A DNA stretch of 64,000 nucleotides from Marinomonas aquimarina (GTDB taxonomy: Bacteria; Pseudomonadota; Gammaproteobacteria; Pseudomonadales; Marinomonadaceae): contig NZ_FLOC01000002.1 in assembly GCF_900089755.1 (NCBI RefSeq), forward strand, positions 248,001 through 312,000, in the 5' to 3' direction. Under the pieces are notes generated by a model that ran no database searches, had not been told where the DNA came from, and was given only the letters and a program-made list of their open reading frames with translations. Of this stretch, positions 44,880 through 54,553 are shown one piece after another. Both the position numbers and the translations under genes were made by a program. Position 1 is the first letter of the stretch. Every line of letters begins with the position of its first letter.

Positions 44880-45317
44880 TTACTTCAGATTATCCAGAAT
44901 CAAATCGACTCGTTCAGGGTTTAGGGTGATTTTATCGCGTAACTCAGGATAGCGAGTCTCGATCACTTCGCTATTGATCGCCTCACCCACTTGGATCATG
45001 CCAACCATTCCCATCATCAAATGTGGCGGACAGTAATACAGATTCACACCTTCGTTATTCAGCGTGATCTGATAGGTCTCATTGAATGTTGACGTCCACG
45101 CGTCTTGCCCCTCGGCCGTCACATAAGACTGCACATAATGCCCAGGCTGAGTCGGCACAAACGTCACCGTATCCCCCACTTGCGCCTGAATAAAATCCGG
45201 CTCAAATACCATCGGGCCCTTGTCACCAAAACTGAGCATTTGCACCTGCCAATCTTTGGCAGATAGAGACGTCACTGTCGTCAGCGCTAACCACGCCATC
45301 ACGACCTTATGATACAT
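44880..45317 (-). CDS. Pseudoazurin-like cupredoxin, periplasmic type-1 copper protein
   Basis: 145 residues with a signal peptide (cleavage near LSA-KDW, residue 20). Copper ligands of the pseudoazurin pattern are visible: His60 (PGHYVQ), Cys96 and His99 (YYCPPH) and Met104 in C-x2-H-x4-M. It should bind one type-1 copper and carry electrons in the periplasm. The C-terminal 30 residues are an added tail. Its ATG lies inside the ATPase gene end (11-bp overlap, AGGAAAAGACT ribosome site), so translation is coupled to an ABC iron-transport ATPase. This partner is unusual for a blue copper protein and suggests a redox step, for example ferric/ferrous or cupric/cuprous change, during uptake. Confidence 0.85.
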   Translation of the reverse strand: MYHKVVMAWLALTTVTSLSAKDWQVQMLSFGDKGPMVFEPDFIQAQVGDTVTFVPTQPGHYVQSYVTAEGQDAWTSTFNETYQITLNNEGVNLYYCPPHLMMGMVGMIQVGEAINSEVIETRYPELRDKITLNPERVDLILDNLK

Positions 45318-46140
45318 AGTCTTTTCCTACTACTGACGGGGTCACTGAAGCTTTCATGGTCATAAAAGCATTGGCTCCTCGTCGCTGTGTTCGAATAAAA
45401 GGCACACCCAAGCCATCCAATTGCACATCCGCTTTAACGCCGTAGACCTGCTCTACCATCTGCGGCGTAATGACGTCCCGTGGCGCTCCTTGCGCGACCA
45501 CTTTACCGCCTTTCAAAACCAGCAGATTATCGGCATACTGCGCCGCTAAATTCAGATCGTGCAAGATCATTAAGGATACCCAACCTTTTTGCTTGGTCTG
45601 CTGATCCAAATGATCTAGTAAGACCTGCTGGAAGTGTAGATCGAGCGCACTGACCGGTTCATCCAACATCAGGATGTCAGGTTTGCGCATCAAGGCCTGC
45701 GCGAACAAAATCATCTGACACTGACCACCGCTCAAGGTTCGCACATCTCGGTTCGCCAGATGCAATAAACCAATTTGCTCTAATGCCTGTAACGCTTCTT
45801 CGAGCAAGCTGTCACCGAGCTTGAGAGACAAGGCATTTAGCTGTCCCAGCAACACCACTTCCAACACACTCAGCCCCACATCTAAGCGGATGTCCTGTGG
45901 CATGTAACCAAATTGCTTACGCCACTGGGGTAAACTGGCCTTGGTGAGCGTTTGATCATTAAATCGCACCGCACCAGATTGTGGCTGTACATCCCCGAAG
46001 AGCATTTTTAAAAGGGTGCTTTTACCGGTGCCGTTGGGGCCAATGATGACATGGGTTTTACCTGCTTCTAAGGAGAAACTCATATCATCCGCCAACACTA
46101 GGTCATCGTAGGCCAGTGAGATGTTGTGTGCTTGTAACAT
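45307..46140 (-). CDS. ABC transporter ATPase, FecE/FhuC type
   Basis: 277 residues. Walker A is GPNGTGKST (about residue 33), signature LSGGQCQM with Walker B ILMLDEPVSALD (about 160), and the H-loop HDLN. Length and pattern match the ATPases of siderophore, haem and cobalamin importers. It starts 2 bp after the permease stop and ends within the cupredoxin gene, so it is the second gene of a tight operon. It energises import together with the FecCD permease and the divergently encoded binding protein. Confidence 0.93.
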   Translation of the reverse strand: MLQAHNISLAYDDLVLADDMSFSLEAGKTHVIIGPNGTGKSTLLKMLFGDVQPQSGAVRFNDQTLTKASLPQWRKQFGYMPQDIRLDVGLSVLEVVLLGQLNALSLKLGDSLLEEALQALEQIGLLHLANRDVRTLSGGQCQMILFAQALMRKPDILMLDEPVSALDLHFQQVLLDHLDQQTKQKGWVSLMILHDLNLAAQYADNLLVLKGGKVVAQGAPRDVITPQMVEQVYGVKADVQLDGLGVPFIRTQRRGANAFMTMKASVTPSVVGKDYVS

Positions 46141-46142
46141 AA

Positions 46143-47198
46143 TTAACGCCTCTTACCGATGATCAGCCAAAAGAAGAAAGGAACGCCAATGATAGCGGTC
46201 ACAATACCGATCGGAAACAAAGCGCCGGGCACGATCACTTTGGATAACACTGACGCACTAGACAGTAAAAAGGCGCCGACAATAAAGGACAACGGCAAGA
46301 AGTAACGCTGGTCCTCTCCGACCAGCATGCGTGCAATGTTCGGTGCGACAATACCAATAAAGCCAATGATGCCAACAAAACTGGTCGCGGTAGCGGTCAT
46401 AATGGCCACCAAAATTAAGGTTTTCAGACGCAAACGAGTGACATTCACCCCCAAGCTTTTGGCTCGCTCCTCACCTAAACGTAAGGCCGTTAGCTTCCAA
46501 GCGTCCTTCATTAGAATCAACACACAAACACCTGTCACCAAGGCCGTAATCATGACATTGGTCCAATTCGCCTTGGTTAAGCTACCAAACAACCAGAACA
46601 GAATCTGCTGACTCAGTTCAGGAGACGACACAAACTGCACCAACGACAACAGCGATTGGAATAAGAACAGCAAGGCAATACCGGCCAAGATCAATTGCCC
46701 AGAGGAGATATGGCGCATCATCGCCAAGCCGAATAACAAGCTGGCCGATAACATACAACAGACAAACGCACCAATGGGCACCGCAATTTGTGAACTGAGT
46801 CCTAAAGAACCGACATACAGCATCAAGGCCGCACCAAAGCCCGCCGCAGCCGCCATGCCCAAGGTGTAAGGACTCGCCATCGGATTATTCAGCAGCGTTT
46901 GCATCTCCGCACCACCGACGCCAAGGGAGCCCCCCACCACTAACGCCATCAGTGCAATCGGCAAGCGCAGGTTAGTGACAATGACTTCCGTGGTACGCGA
47001 CACCTCAACGGGGGCCCCAATACTATGCAACAGAGCCTGTATGACATCGTTTAAGCTTAATAGTGACGGTCCTGTCGCGATGTCGAAAATGAATGACAAC
47101 AGTAGTAGAAAAAGTAGCGTCGCCAAGACTAACCAGCGTCGCTTTTCATGACGTCGTTGGTTTTCTATTGCCTCAGCGATCATAGTAGATGATTGCAT
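46143..47198 (-). CDS. ABC transporter permease, FecCD family
   Basis: 351 residues with about ten membrane helices. The conserved GxxxxGxxxQxxxxNPLASPxxLG region appears as GVGGAEMQTLLNNPMASPYTLG (about 88-110). The late segment GIIGFIGIVAPNIARMLVG has the coupling sequence for the ATPase. The family imports iron-siderophore complexes, haem or cobalamin. It is the first gene of the operon and is divergent from the binding-protein gene across a region with a Fur-like box, which points to an iron-related substrate. Confidence 0.92.
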   Translation of the reverse strand: MQSSTMIAEAIENQRRHEKRRWLVLATLLFLLLLSFIFDIATGPSLLSLNDVIQALLHSIGAPVEVSRTTEVIVTNLRLPIALMALVVGGSLGVGGAEMQTLLNNPMASPYTLGMAAAAGFGAALMLYVGSLGLSSQIAVPIGAFVCCMLSASLLFGLAMMRHISSGQLILAGIALLFLFQSLLSLVQFVSSPELSQQILFWLFGSLTKANWTNVMITALVTGVCVLILMKDAWKLTALRLGEERAKSLGVNVTRLRLKTLILVAIMTATATSFVGIIGFIGIVAPNIARMLVGEDQRYFLPLSFIVGAFLLSSASVLSKVIVPGALFPIGIVTAIIGVPFFFWLIIGKRR

Positions 47199-47276
47199 GG
47201 ATGGTCGGGTCTATATCACAAAGAAGCCAAGCTTAACGCGCTGGCAGGAAGTTAATTATTCACTCACACACTTAAA

Positions 47277-47295
47277 ACTAATGAGAATGATTTGC
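47277..47295. promoter_or_regulatory. Fur-box-like site in the divergent iron-transport promoter
   Basis: ACTAATGAGAATGATTTGC matches 13 of 19 positions of the Fur consensus. It lies between the permease operon (79 bp away) and the binding-protein gene (100 bp away), well placed to repress both. Confidence 0.6.
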
Positions 47296-47394
47296 AAAAC
47301 AATTTTAAATAACTATAGAATGCGTCACAAGGATTTATTGCCCATGATGACGCAACGGAACTGTTTTTTTATCGACTTCACTTAGGAAAACTCT

Positions 47395-48480
47395 ATGCTG
47401 CCTAAAATTGCGGCCATTTCGTCTCTTGTTTTTGCTGCTAGCTTCGGCTTCGCTCAAGATATCACCCTGACAGATGTACTGGATCGCCAAGTCACATTTG
47501 ATGCCCCAGCACAACGTGTCGTGGTCGGCTTCTACCCCGAGGACTATATGGCCATTGGCACCGAGGCCGCTTACGACCGAGTGGTCGGTATGTCCAAATA
47601 CATCTGGCAAGCTCGCCCTGCCAATTGGCAAATGTACCTAGATCATCGCCCTTCTCTGGATGAGATTCCAGGCATTGGCCGCGTGGATACCAAAACCTTT
47701 TCCGTAGAAAAAGTGATCAGTCTTAACCCAGATCTGATCATGCTGGCCGACTGGCAATACAAAGGTCTAGGCGCTGATGTGGAACGTCTCGAGGCGGTAG
47801 GAATTCCTGTGGTCGTGGTCGATTACAACGCCCAGACCCTTGAGCGCCATGTCAAAAGTACTGAAATCATCGGCCTAATCACCGGCCAAGAAGAACGCGC
47901 AAAAACCATCGCGGATGAGTACACGCACAACCTACAAATGATTCAAACACGTCTTGAGCAAGCCAACTTGCCCAAGCCAACCGTGTATACCGAATACGGT
48001 TCTGCGGGCGTCAACGAAGTCGGCTATACCTTCGGTAAGAATATGTGGGGCGCCATTTCCACCATGGCTGGCGGCGATAATATTTCTGCGCCGTATGTGG
48101 AGTGGTGGGGCAAACTTAACCCAGAGCAAATTCTGGCCGAAAACCCGGATGTAATTGTGATGACAGGCTATGAAACGAGTGGCAGTGATGACGGTATGGT
48201 GATGGGCCAGAACGTCAGCGCCGAGCTTGCACAAGAGCGTTTACAAGGCTTTAAGCAGCGTACCGGTTGGTCCACAATAGATGCTGTACAAAACAACCAA
48301 ATGTTTGCCGCTTACCACGGCGCGGTGCGTTCTATCCTCGACGGTCCAATGATCCAGTTCTACGCCAAAGCTCTGTACCCAGAGCTATTTAAAGATCTCG
48401 ACCCAGAAGCCGCCTACCTCGACTTCTACCAAAAATACCTGCCGGTCACCCCGAGCGGTACCTTTGTACTGGGCCATTAA
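47395..48480 (+). CDS. Periplasmic binding protein of an iron-type ABC importer
   Basis: 361 residues, signal peptide to about residue 20 (GFA-QD), AGGAAAACTCT before the ATG. It has the FepB/FecB/BtuF-type two-lobed fold: TLTDVLDRQVTFDAPAQRVVV at the start, then the VEKVISLNPDLIMLADW and AENPDVIVMTGYE strands. Arg, Tyr and Trp residues that could bind a chelate or haem are present, but the ligand cannot be fixed. It is divergent from the permease-ATPase-cupredoxin-MFS operon with a Fur-like box between, so all five genes probably form one iron-regulated import unit. No TonB-dependent receptor is adjacent. Confidence 0.9.
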   Translation: MLPKIAAISSLVFAASFGFAQDITLTDVLDRQVTFDAPAQRVVVGFYPEDYMAIGTEAAYDRVVGMSKYIWQARPANWQMYLDHRPSLDEIPGIGRVDTKTFSVEKVISLNPDLIMLADWQYKGLGADVERLEAVGIPVVVVDYNAQTLERHVKSTEIIGLITGQEERAKTIADEYTHNLQMIQTRLEQANLPKPTVYTEYGSAGVNEVGYTFGKNMWGAISTMAGGDNISAPYVEWWGKLNPEQILAENPDVIVMTGYETSGSDDGMVMGQNVSAELAQERLQGFKQRTGWSTIDAVQNNQMFAAYHGAVRSILDGPMIQFYAKALYPELFKDLDPEAAYLDFYQKYLPVTPSGTFVLGH

Positions 48481-48537
48481 GCTTCAGGGGCTGTGTCATA
48501 CCTTGGTCAGCCCCTAATCTTCCACCCGCGTCTGGCG

Positions 48538-48571
48538 CTGTCATCCTTTTGACATCTAAACAGCACGTAAT
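48538..48571 (+). promoter_or_regulatory. PHO-box-like promoter of the phytase-like gene
   Basis: CTGTCATCCTTTTGACAT (48538-48555) has two 7-bp units at 11 bp spacing (13 of 18 to the PHO box). CGTAAT ten bases downstream is a candidate -10. The site is on the coding strand, 92 bp before the start codon. Confidence 0.45.
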
Positions 48572-48629
48572 TGAAAACTTCCGACGTTAAGTTATTTCGA
48601 AATCTTATAACTTATCGACGGAGATATTC

Positions 48630-50804
48630 ATGTTACGTACGACTTTTCGCCGTACCCTGTTAGCCACTTGCCTCGCTGGCGCCAGCCTAGCCGCACAAGC
48701 GGAATCCTTTAACCGTATCGCCAGCTTCCCTGTGGCACAAAACCTTGGTAGCAAGGCGATTGAAACAGAGACCTCTGCTGAAATCATTACTGCCACGGCG
48801 GATGGCAACACCTTGATTTACTCTGATAGCCCGCTGGGTGGTATTGGCTTTGTCGACATTAAACAAGCGAATCAACCTAAAGCTCTCGGCTTTCTAGATC
48901 TCAATGGTGAACCAACATCTGTGGCTACGGTCGGCAAATGGGTGGTCACTGGGGTGAACACTTCTGAAAGTTACACTCAGCCAAGTGGTTACTTGGCGAT
49001 TGCCGATATCGCCTCACAAAAAGTGATTAAGCGTTGTGACCTAGGGGGGCAGCCTGATTCGGTAGCGGTCTCAAAAGATGGCCGTTACATTGCGGTAGCG
49101 ATTGAAAATGAGCGTGACGAAGACTTAAATGATGGCGCTTTACCACAAATGCCAGCAGGCTATGTTGTCATCATTGAGTTTGACCAAGCGACGGGCGCAT
49201 GTCAGAAAACTCACAATATCTCTCTAGCGGGCCTTGCCGAGATTGCGCCAAGCGATCCAGAGCCAGAGTTCGTCGCTTTTAACGACCACAATGAAGTAGT
49301 CATCACACTGCAAGAAAACAACCATATTGTCGTGATCGATGCCGAGCAAGCTAAGGTGATGCATCATTTCTCAGCTGGCACAGTCGACCTCAAGCAGATT
49401 GATGTGAAACGAGATGGCGCCTTGACGTTTAACAGCGCTCAAGCAGGCGTCAAACGTGAGCCTGATGCGGTGAAATGGCTAGACAATGAGCGCTTTGTGA
49501 TTGCCAACGAAGGCGATTACCAAGGCGGTGCCCGTGGCTTTACCATTTTCAATAAACAAGGCGATGTGCTGTTTGAAAGCGGGGCAAGCTTCGAGCACGA
49601 AGTGATTCGTGTCGGTCATTACCCAGAAAAACGCTCAGGCAAAAAAGGCGCAGAACCAGAGGGTCTGGAAGTTGGCACATTTAATGGCCAAACCTACATC
49701 TTTGTCATGTCAGAACGTGGCTCAGTCGTTGGCGTTTACAAGGACACTGGTGCGGCCCCTGAGTTGCTACAAATGCTACCTTCTGGTATTGCACCAGAAT
49801 CAGCGATTGCGATTCCAAACCGCAACCTAATTGCTACGGCAAACGAGAAGGACCTACTTGAAGACAAAGCCCCACGCTCTCATGTGATGCTTTATCAATT
49901 TGAAGATAAGGCACCTGCATACCCACAAATCCGATCTAACTTGGACGCACAAGACGCACCTATTGGCTGGGGCGCATTGTCTGGTTTGGCTGCAGACCTG
50001 AAACAAGCAGATAAACTGTATGCGGTGAGCGATAGCTTCTACTCCAGCCAACCAGCTATTTTCACCATCGACGCCAGCCAAACACCAGCAGAGATCACTG
50101 ATAAATTGGTGATCACTCGTGACGGCAAGCCTGCTGAAAAACTCGACCTTGAAGGCATCGTGATGGATCCAAACGGTGGTTTCTGGCTCGCTTCGGAAGG
50201 CAACGAAAAGAAAGACGTGCCGCACGCGCTTTATCACGTAAAAGCGAACGGTGAAATTGATCAAACCATCGATTTCCCAGCAGAACTACTGAAGAGCCAA
50301 GAACGTTTTGGTGCGGAAGGCATCACGCTAGTCGACAATACGCTTTGGGTCGCGATTCAACGCCCTTGGAAAGATGACGCTAAAGATCAAACCAAACTAT
50401 TGGCTTACGATTTAGCAGCAAACACTTGGAGCGCTACTCACTACCCTCTCGAAAAAGCCGAGTCAGGCTGGATGGGCTTATCTGAAATTACCGCACATGA
50501 TGGTAGTCTGTATGTGATTGAGCGTGATAACCAACTAGCAGAAGCGGCTAAAGTGAAGCGTCTATACAAGGTAGACTTAGCGAATATCAAAACGGCAGCC
50601 CTAGGCGAAAGTCTACCAACCGTTAGCAAGCACTTGGTATACGACTTCCTTCCGGAATTAAAAGCCCAAAACGGTATCGTGGTCGATAAGATCGAAGGCT
50701 TTACCATTGATGCCAGCAACACAGGTTATGCGGTAACGGATAACGACGGTGTTGACGACAGTACGGGCGAAACCTTCTTCTTCAAAGTCGGCGAGTTCAA
50801 ATAA
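48630..50804 (+). CDS. Secreted beta-propeller protein with esterase-like phytase domain
   Basis: 724 residues with a signal peptide (to about residue 23, AQA-ES) and a ribosome site GACGGAG. The N-terminal half (about 25-400) is a WD/YVTN-like beta-propeller of the alkaline-phosphatase-associated type. The C-terminal part (about 430-720) resembles the esterase-like phytase domain (PF13449), with LDLEGIVMDPNGGFWLASEGN and the repeated AEGITLVDN and KIEGFTID segments, which carry acidic residues suited to bind calcium. It is probably periplasmic or extracellular and may release phosphate from organic esters. The PHO-box-like promoter fits that idea. Activity is predicted, not proven. Confidence 0.85.
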   Translation: MLRTTFRRTLLATCLAGASLAAQAESFNRIASFPVAQNLGSKAIETETSAEIITATADGNTLIYSDSPLGGIGFVDIKQANQPKALGFLDLNGEPTSVATVGKWVVTGVNTSESYTQPSGYLAIADIASQKVIKRCDLGGQPDSVAVSKDGRYIAVAIENERDEDLNDGALPQMPAGYVVIIEFDQATGACQKTHNISLAGLAEIAPSDPEPEFVAFNDHNEVVITLQENNHIVVIDAEQAKVMHHFSAGTVDLKQIDVKRDGALTFNSAQAGVKREPDAVKWLDNERFVIANEGDYQGGARGFTIFNKQGDVLFESGASFEHEVIRVGHYPEKRSGKKGAEPEGLEVGTFNGQTYIFVMSERGSVVGVYKDTGAAPELLQMLPSGIAPESAIAIPNRNLIATANEKDLLEDKAPRSHVMLYQFEDKAPAYPQIRSNLDAQDAPIGWGALSGLAADLKQADKLYAVSDSFYSSQPAIFTIDASQTPAEITDKLVITRDGKPAEKLDLEGIVMDPNGGFWLASEGNEKKDVPHALYHVKANGEIDQTIDFPAELLKSQERFGAEGITLVDNTLWVAIQRPWKDDAKDQTKLLAYDLAANTWSATHYPLEKAESGWMGLSEITAHDGSLYVIERDNQLAEAAKVKRLYKVDLANIKTAALGESLPTVSKHLVYDFLPELKAQNGIVVDKIEGFTIDASNTGYAVTDNDGVDDSTGETFFFKVGEFK

Positions 50805-50825
50805 GTCGCATCACTTAAGTGAGCA

Positions 50826-50858
50826 TAAAAAAACGGCGCCATGGGGCGCCGTTTTTGT
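50826..50858. terminator. Terminator after the phytase-like gene
   Basis: AACGGCGCC and GGCGCCGTT around a short ATGG loop, with A and T runs; it also faces the DUF2789 gene. Confidence 0.92.
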
Positions 50859-50870
50859 GTATTGTTAAGC

Positions 50871-51104
50871 CTATGCTCTAAGCATGACATCGAGTTGATC
50901 CACCACTTCTGACCAATCCGCGTCTTCGGCTTTCATTTGCTTCAATGCTGAGGCCTGCGACTCTGTCCAGATCGGCGCGTCCCAGATCTGCACATGGCTC
51001 GGAATGGGGGACGAATCAACCACAAATTGTTCGATTCCCCGTTTACTTCCGTCTAACCCCAACTGCTCAAAGAGTGCATTAATTGTATGAATCTGAGTTT
51101 CCAT
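50871..51104 (-). CDS. DUF2789 protein
   Basis: 77 residues from the ATG at 51104, after GGGAGG; a longer frame adds 12 residues without a ribosome site. It matches the DUF2789 pattern: METQIHTINALFEQLGL at the start, a central WDAPIWTESQASAL and the end EDADWSEVVDQLDVMLR. It is small, acidic and soluble, and in other genera is often found near stress or metabolism genes. Function unknown. It is a single gene with a terminator shared with the phytase-like gene. Confidence 0.9.
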   Translation of the reverse strand: METQIHTINALFEQLGLDGSKRGIEQFVVDSSPIPSHVQIWDAPIWTESQASALKQMKAEDADWSEVVDQLDVMLRA

Positions 51105-51195
51105 AAAAGCCTCCCTAGAGTGTCGATGCGTACAAACCAACTGCCTCTTTAAGCTTAGATGAAAGCTGCCTATTGCGCTATGCCGGCTTCACTCA

Positions 51196-53058
51196 TTACA
51201 ACTTAAAACGCGATACTACACTCTCTAGTTGATGGGCTTGCTCAGAAATCTCATGACTGGACTGTGAGTTCAAGCGCACTGCTTCACTGGTGTCCATGGT
51301 GATTTCGCGAATCGTCACCACGTTACGATTGATTTCATTGGCCGCCGTTGATTGTTGTTCAATCGCTGTAGCCACTGAGCGCGCCATATCAGCAATATCA
51401 TGCACTTCTTGGGTAATGCGCCCTAGTACTTCCCCAATCACCGCCGACTCTTCACTGCTGCGCAAACCATCTTCAGTACACTCTTTCATAATGCTCACGA
51501 TGCTTTGGCTACGATTTTGTAACGATTCTATGATCTCAGATATCTCTAGCGTGGCATCTTGAGTACGGCTGGCTAAGGCCCGCACCTCATCTGCTACGAC
51601 CGCAAAGCCTCGCCCTTGCTCACCAGCACGGGCCGCTTCAATCGCGGCATTAAGGGCCAACAAATTGGTCTGCTCAGCAATGTCTTGTATCACACTTAGC
51701 ATGCTGCCAATACTCTGACTCTGCTTCGCTAACTCTTCTGCCGAGCCCATCGCGCCCTCCAAGCGAGAAGACAATTTGTGTACGCGACTCACGGCGGAAG
51801 ACACGCGCGTTTGGCCATCTGTAGCACTTTGTTCGGTCGACTGAGTTTTATCCACCGCCACCGACATGTTGTGCGAAATATCTTCAATGGTGCCCACCAA
51901 CTGAGCCACAGAGGCGGCCACCATATCAGTTTCGTCACGTTGACGATCCGCATCATTCGCCGTACGTTCTGCGGTTTGCGATAGTTGCAAGGTTTGTTGA
52001 TTCATCTGCTGAACAGTGTCGTTAACCGAGCCAACCACCGCTTGGAAGCCTTCTAACATCTGATTCATACTACGCGCCACATCGCCAATCTCATCGTTGG
52101 CGTTGTACTGAACACGCAAACTCAAATCACGGCTGCTATCGATCTTCAGCATGGCATCTCGTATCAACGCCAGCGGGCGATTGATGGAAGCACTGATACG
52201 CCATGCGATCAGGCTGGCAACCAGTGCCACCAGTATAAATACCATTGCCATGGTTATCTCGATCTCACGTAATAGCAGATCGGTTTGACGCGTCATGCTC
52301 TGATCCATGGCCTTTAGCATGTCTTCAGTTTGCTGAATCGTACGGCGCATTTCGCCCATTAGGCCTTGATCAGAGCTTAATCCGACAAGTCTTTGCTGGT
52401 TGACGTAGGCGCTGAATTTAGTTTGGTAAGTATCGGCTAAGCGGAGCAAGCGAGTCTGCTCTGAGGAAGCAATATTGGCAGACTGAATTTGCTGTTTCAG
52501 CTGCTGCAAGGTGCCACGAAAACGCTCAGGGTATTTCGTATCGAGACGTAGCATAAAATCTTTTTCATGACGTCTTAACTGTAACATGGTGACTAAGATG
52601 CTTGGCTGATCCAGCTGTTTCAAAGCGCTTTCAATATCATGTACCGCACCCCGTAGCTGTCCCTCTAGACCTTCGTCTTGCGTCAACCCCATGGTTTGCT
52701 TAGCTTGCACTAGCTCCTGGAACTTACGGTCATAATCTTGGAACAGCGGTCGTAATCCTGAAAACGTCTGATGATTAATACCGCTATCAATAAACAATTG
52801 GTTGAGGGAGTCTTGTTGTTGAGTGATGCGCTGCATGACCTCGTCAAAGCGCTGCACATACTTAATATCTTCACGTGCAAGGAAGTCTTTTTCATGTCGG
52901 CGCAATAATAGCATTTCCGACTCTTGGCGCTGAGCCTGTTCCTTGCCTCGAATAAGTTCTTCTAATCTATTTTCAGCAACCAGAAAGGAAACGATGAGTG
53001 CAACCATTGCGGCAATGGCAACACAGGTATTGAGCATGAGCTTTTGCTTAATCTGCAC
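51196..53058 (-). CDS. Methyl-accepting chemotaxis protein with HBM-type ligand domain
   Basis: 620 residues. TM1 is at about 9-27 and TM2 at 266-287, with a 240-residue all-helical periplasmic domain between them. This domain is internally duplicated: residues 51-72 and 161-182 share LRRHEKDF, and residues 111-150 and 213-252 share the K/R-F...GL...(D/E)QGL-G-(L/M)R pattern. That is the helical bimodular (HBM) arrangement known from McpS-type receptors for organic acids. HAMP and the signalling coiled coil follow, with intact hairpin tip ([19 protein letters not shown]). There is no tethering pentapeptide. The ligand is probably a small organic acid, by analogy only. Confidence 0.92.
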   Translation of the reverse strand: MQIKQKLMLNTCVAIAAMVALIVSFLVAENRLEELIRGKEQAQRQESEMLLLRRHEKDFLAREDIKYVQRFDEVMQRITQQQDSLNQLFIDSGINHQTFSGLRPLFQDYDRKFQELVQAKQTMGLTQDEGLEGQLRGAVHDIESALKQLDQPSILVTMLQLRRHEKDFMLRLDTKYPERFRGTLQQLKQQIQSANIASSEQTRLLRLADTYQTKFSAYVNQQRLVGLSSDQGLMGEMRRTIQQTEDMLKAMDQSMTRQTDLLLREIEITMAMVFILVALVASLIAWRISASINRPLALIRDAMLKIDSSRDLSLRVQYNANDEIGDVARSMNQMLEGFQAVVGSVNDTVQQMNQQTLQLSQTAERTANDADRQRDETDMVAASVAQLVGTIEDISHNMSVAVDKTQSTEQSATDGQTRVSSAVSRVHKLSSRLEGAMGSAEELAKQSQSIGSMLSVIQDIAEQTNLLALNAAIEAARAGEQGRGFAVVADEVRALASRTQDATLEISEIIESLQNRSQSIVSIMKECTEDGLRSSEESAVIGEVLGRITQEVHDIADMARSVATAIEQQSTAANEINRNVVTIREITMDTSEAVRLNSQSSHEISEQAHQLESVVSRFKL

Positions 53059-53495
53059 GGCGTGACACCTTTACATTAGGAATGACTGTCCCTGCTAACA
53101 TTTGAAAGTGCTCCTAAGAGCTAAGTGTAGCAAAGACCGTGTATCTCGTTGACGGCACACCATATGAAGCTTTTGTGACAGAAATATTACAAGCATTTTA
53201 ATCTGTATAACTATAATTTATTGTTACACAATTGCCGGCCTTCGGGGCCACGCTTGGACACTTCTCACTCAGTAATACCCTCAACGTCTCTACACTAGGG
53301 TAGACAACTTATCTCGGCATTTCTGCAGCAATAAAGAACCTCTTTCCCCTATTTCCTGCCAGATACATTAAACAAAGAAACTTAATTGAACTAATCACAA
53401 GAAGTGTTCAGAACAATCCGCAGTAATTGAAACCTCCATTATTTAGAACTCGATACAATTTAATTAATTTTGTTAAAGACTGATTTTGACTCTAA
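53059..53495. other. Intergenic region between divergent HBM receptor and LpxR genes
   Basis: 437 bp. No coding frame with ribosome site, RNA gene or long repeat is seen. A small hairpin (GGCC-TTCGG-GGCC at about 53236-53249) and an AT-rich stretch before lpxR (53440-53480) are the only marks. No sigma-28-type promoter was found for the receptor. Confidence 0.5.
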
Positions 53496-54494
53496 ATGAT
53501 GAAACAACTGCCCTTATTAGGCGCCACGTTACTCACCCTGTTCAGCGCATCACTGCACGCTGGCAGTGGTATCGCGAGCCTTACGTTAGACAACGACTAC
53601 TTCATCAATCGGGATGATGGCTACACCAATGGTTTGTACTTTACCCTATATGATCGTAGCGGTATTCCTGCCATGGCGGACGATAGCACCGCACCAGAAC
53701 ACAGCGTTTTAGTCAGCCCTTTGATGTGGAGCATGCCCACTGAGCGACAATATGGCAGCGTGAACGCATTGAAGTTTGGCCAATCAATGTTTACCCCAGC
53801 CGACCTGACCTTGACTGAGCCGGATCCCAACGACATTCCCTACTCAGCCATGCTCAGCCTGACCAATTCCTACTTGGTGCTAAACCAAGATCATGCCGAT
53901 GTGGTGCACAGCACTCTCGGTATCGTGGGACCAGCGGCATTGGGTAAAGAAAGCCAAAAATTGGTACACCAAGTCTTAGGCTCGGACGATCCTCAAGGGT
54001 GGGGGTCACAGTTGCATAACGAGCTGGTGTTCCAAGTCGGTCGTGGCCGTATTTGGCGTCATTGGGCCTCAGAGCTGGATAACATGGACCTACTGACGTC
54101 CTTGAAAGGCAGTGTCGGCACCATTCGTAGCGCCGCCAGTTCCAGCCTAATTGTACGTTATGGCCGTGACCTAAAGCGTTCCTTTGGCAGCTTCTTACTA
54201 CTGGATTCGCGTACCACTAACCCAGTGGCGGTCAGCGGCGAGTGGTATGTGTATGCTGGCCTGCAAGCAGAGTATGTGTTTAATGAAATCTTTATGGATG
54301 GCAATACCTTCCGTGACAGTGCCTCGGTCAATTACGACCACTCGTTCATCGGCTTGAACTTCGGTGTCGCCTATTCGTGGGGACGCAGTTCATTAACCTT
54401 TGCGGTGAATCATTCCGATCTATTACAGCCAAGTAAGGACCGCTACAGCGACGAAACGCGCTACGGCACCTTAACCTACGCTTGGCAGTTTTAA
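53496..54494 (+). CDS. lpxR: Lipid A deacylase, LpxR family
   Basis: 332 residues with a signal peptide (to about residue 22, LHA-GS). It is an outer-membrane barrel that removes the 3'-acyloxyacyl group of lipid A in Salmonella. The active-site region is visible as Asn33-Asp34 in LTLDNDYF and the conserved DDGYTNG that follows (Thr44). Later strands contain GWGSQLHNELVFQ and the terminal TLTYAWQF. Either of two adjacent ATG codons (53496, 53499) may start translation; no strong ribosome site precedes them. It is alone, with an own terminator. Together with pldA it gives this organism two outer-membrane lipid hydrolases. Confidence 0.88.
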   Translation: MMKQLPLLGATLLTLFSASLHAGSGIASLTLDNDYFINRDDGYTNGLYFTLYDRSGIPAMADDSTAPEHSVLVSPLMWSMPTERQYGSVNALKFGQSMFTPADLTLTEPDPNDIPYSAMLSLTNSYLVLNQDHADVVHSTLGIVGPAALGKESQKLVHQVLGSDDPQGWGSQLHNELVFQVGRGRIWRHWASELDNMDLLTSLKGSVGTIRSAASSSLIVRYGRDLKRSFGSFLLLDSRTTNPVAVSGEWYVYAGLQAEYVFNEIFMDGNTFRDSASVNYDHSFIGLNFGVAYSWGRSSLTFAVNHSDLLQPSKDRYSDETRYGTLTYAWQF

Positions 54495-54501
54495 TTCAGG
54501 C

Positions 54502-54534
54502 AAAAAAATGGGCTACCTAAGTAGCCCATTTTGT
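54502..54534. terminator. Bidirectional terminator between lpxR and ybiT
   Basis: ATGGGCTAC, CTAA loop and GTAGCCCAT with A and T runs on each side. Confidence 0.9.
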
Positions 54535-54553
54535 CTTGTAAAAAGATTCAGCA

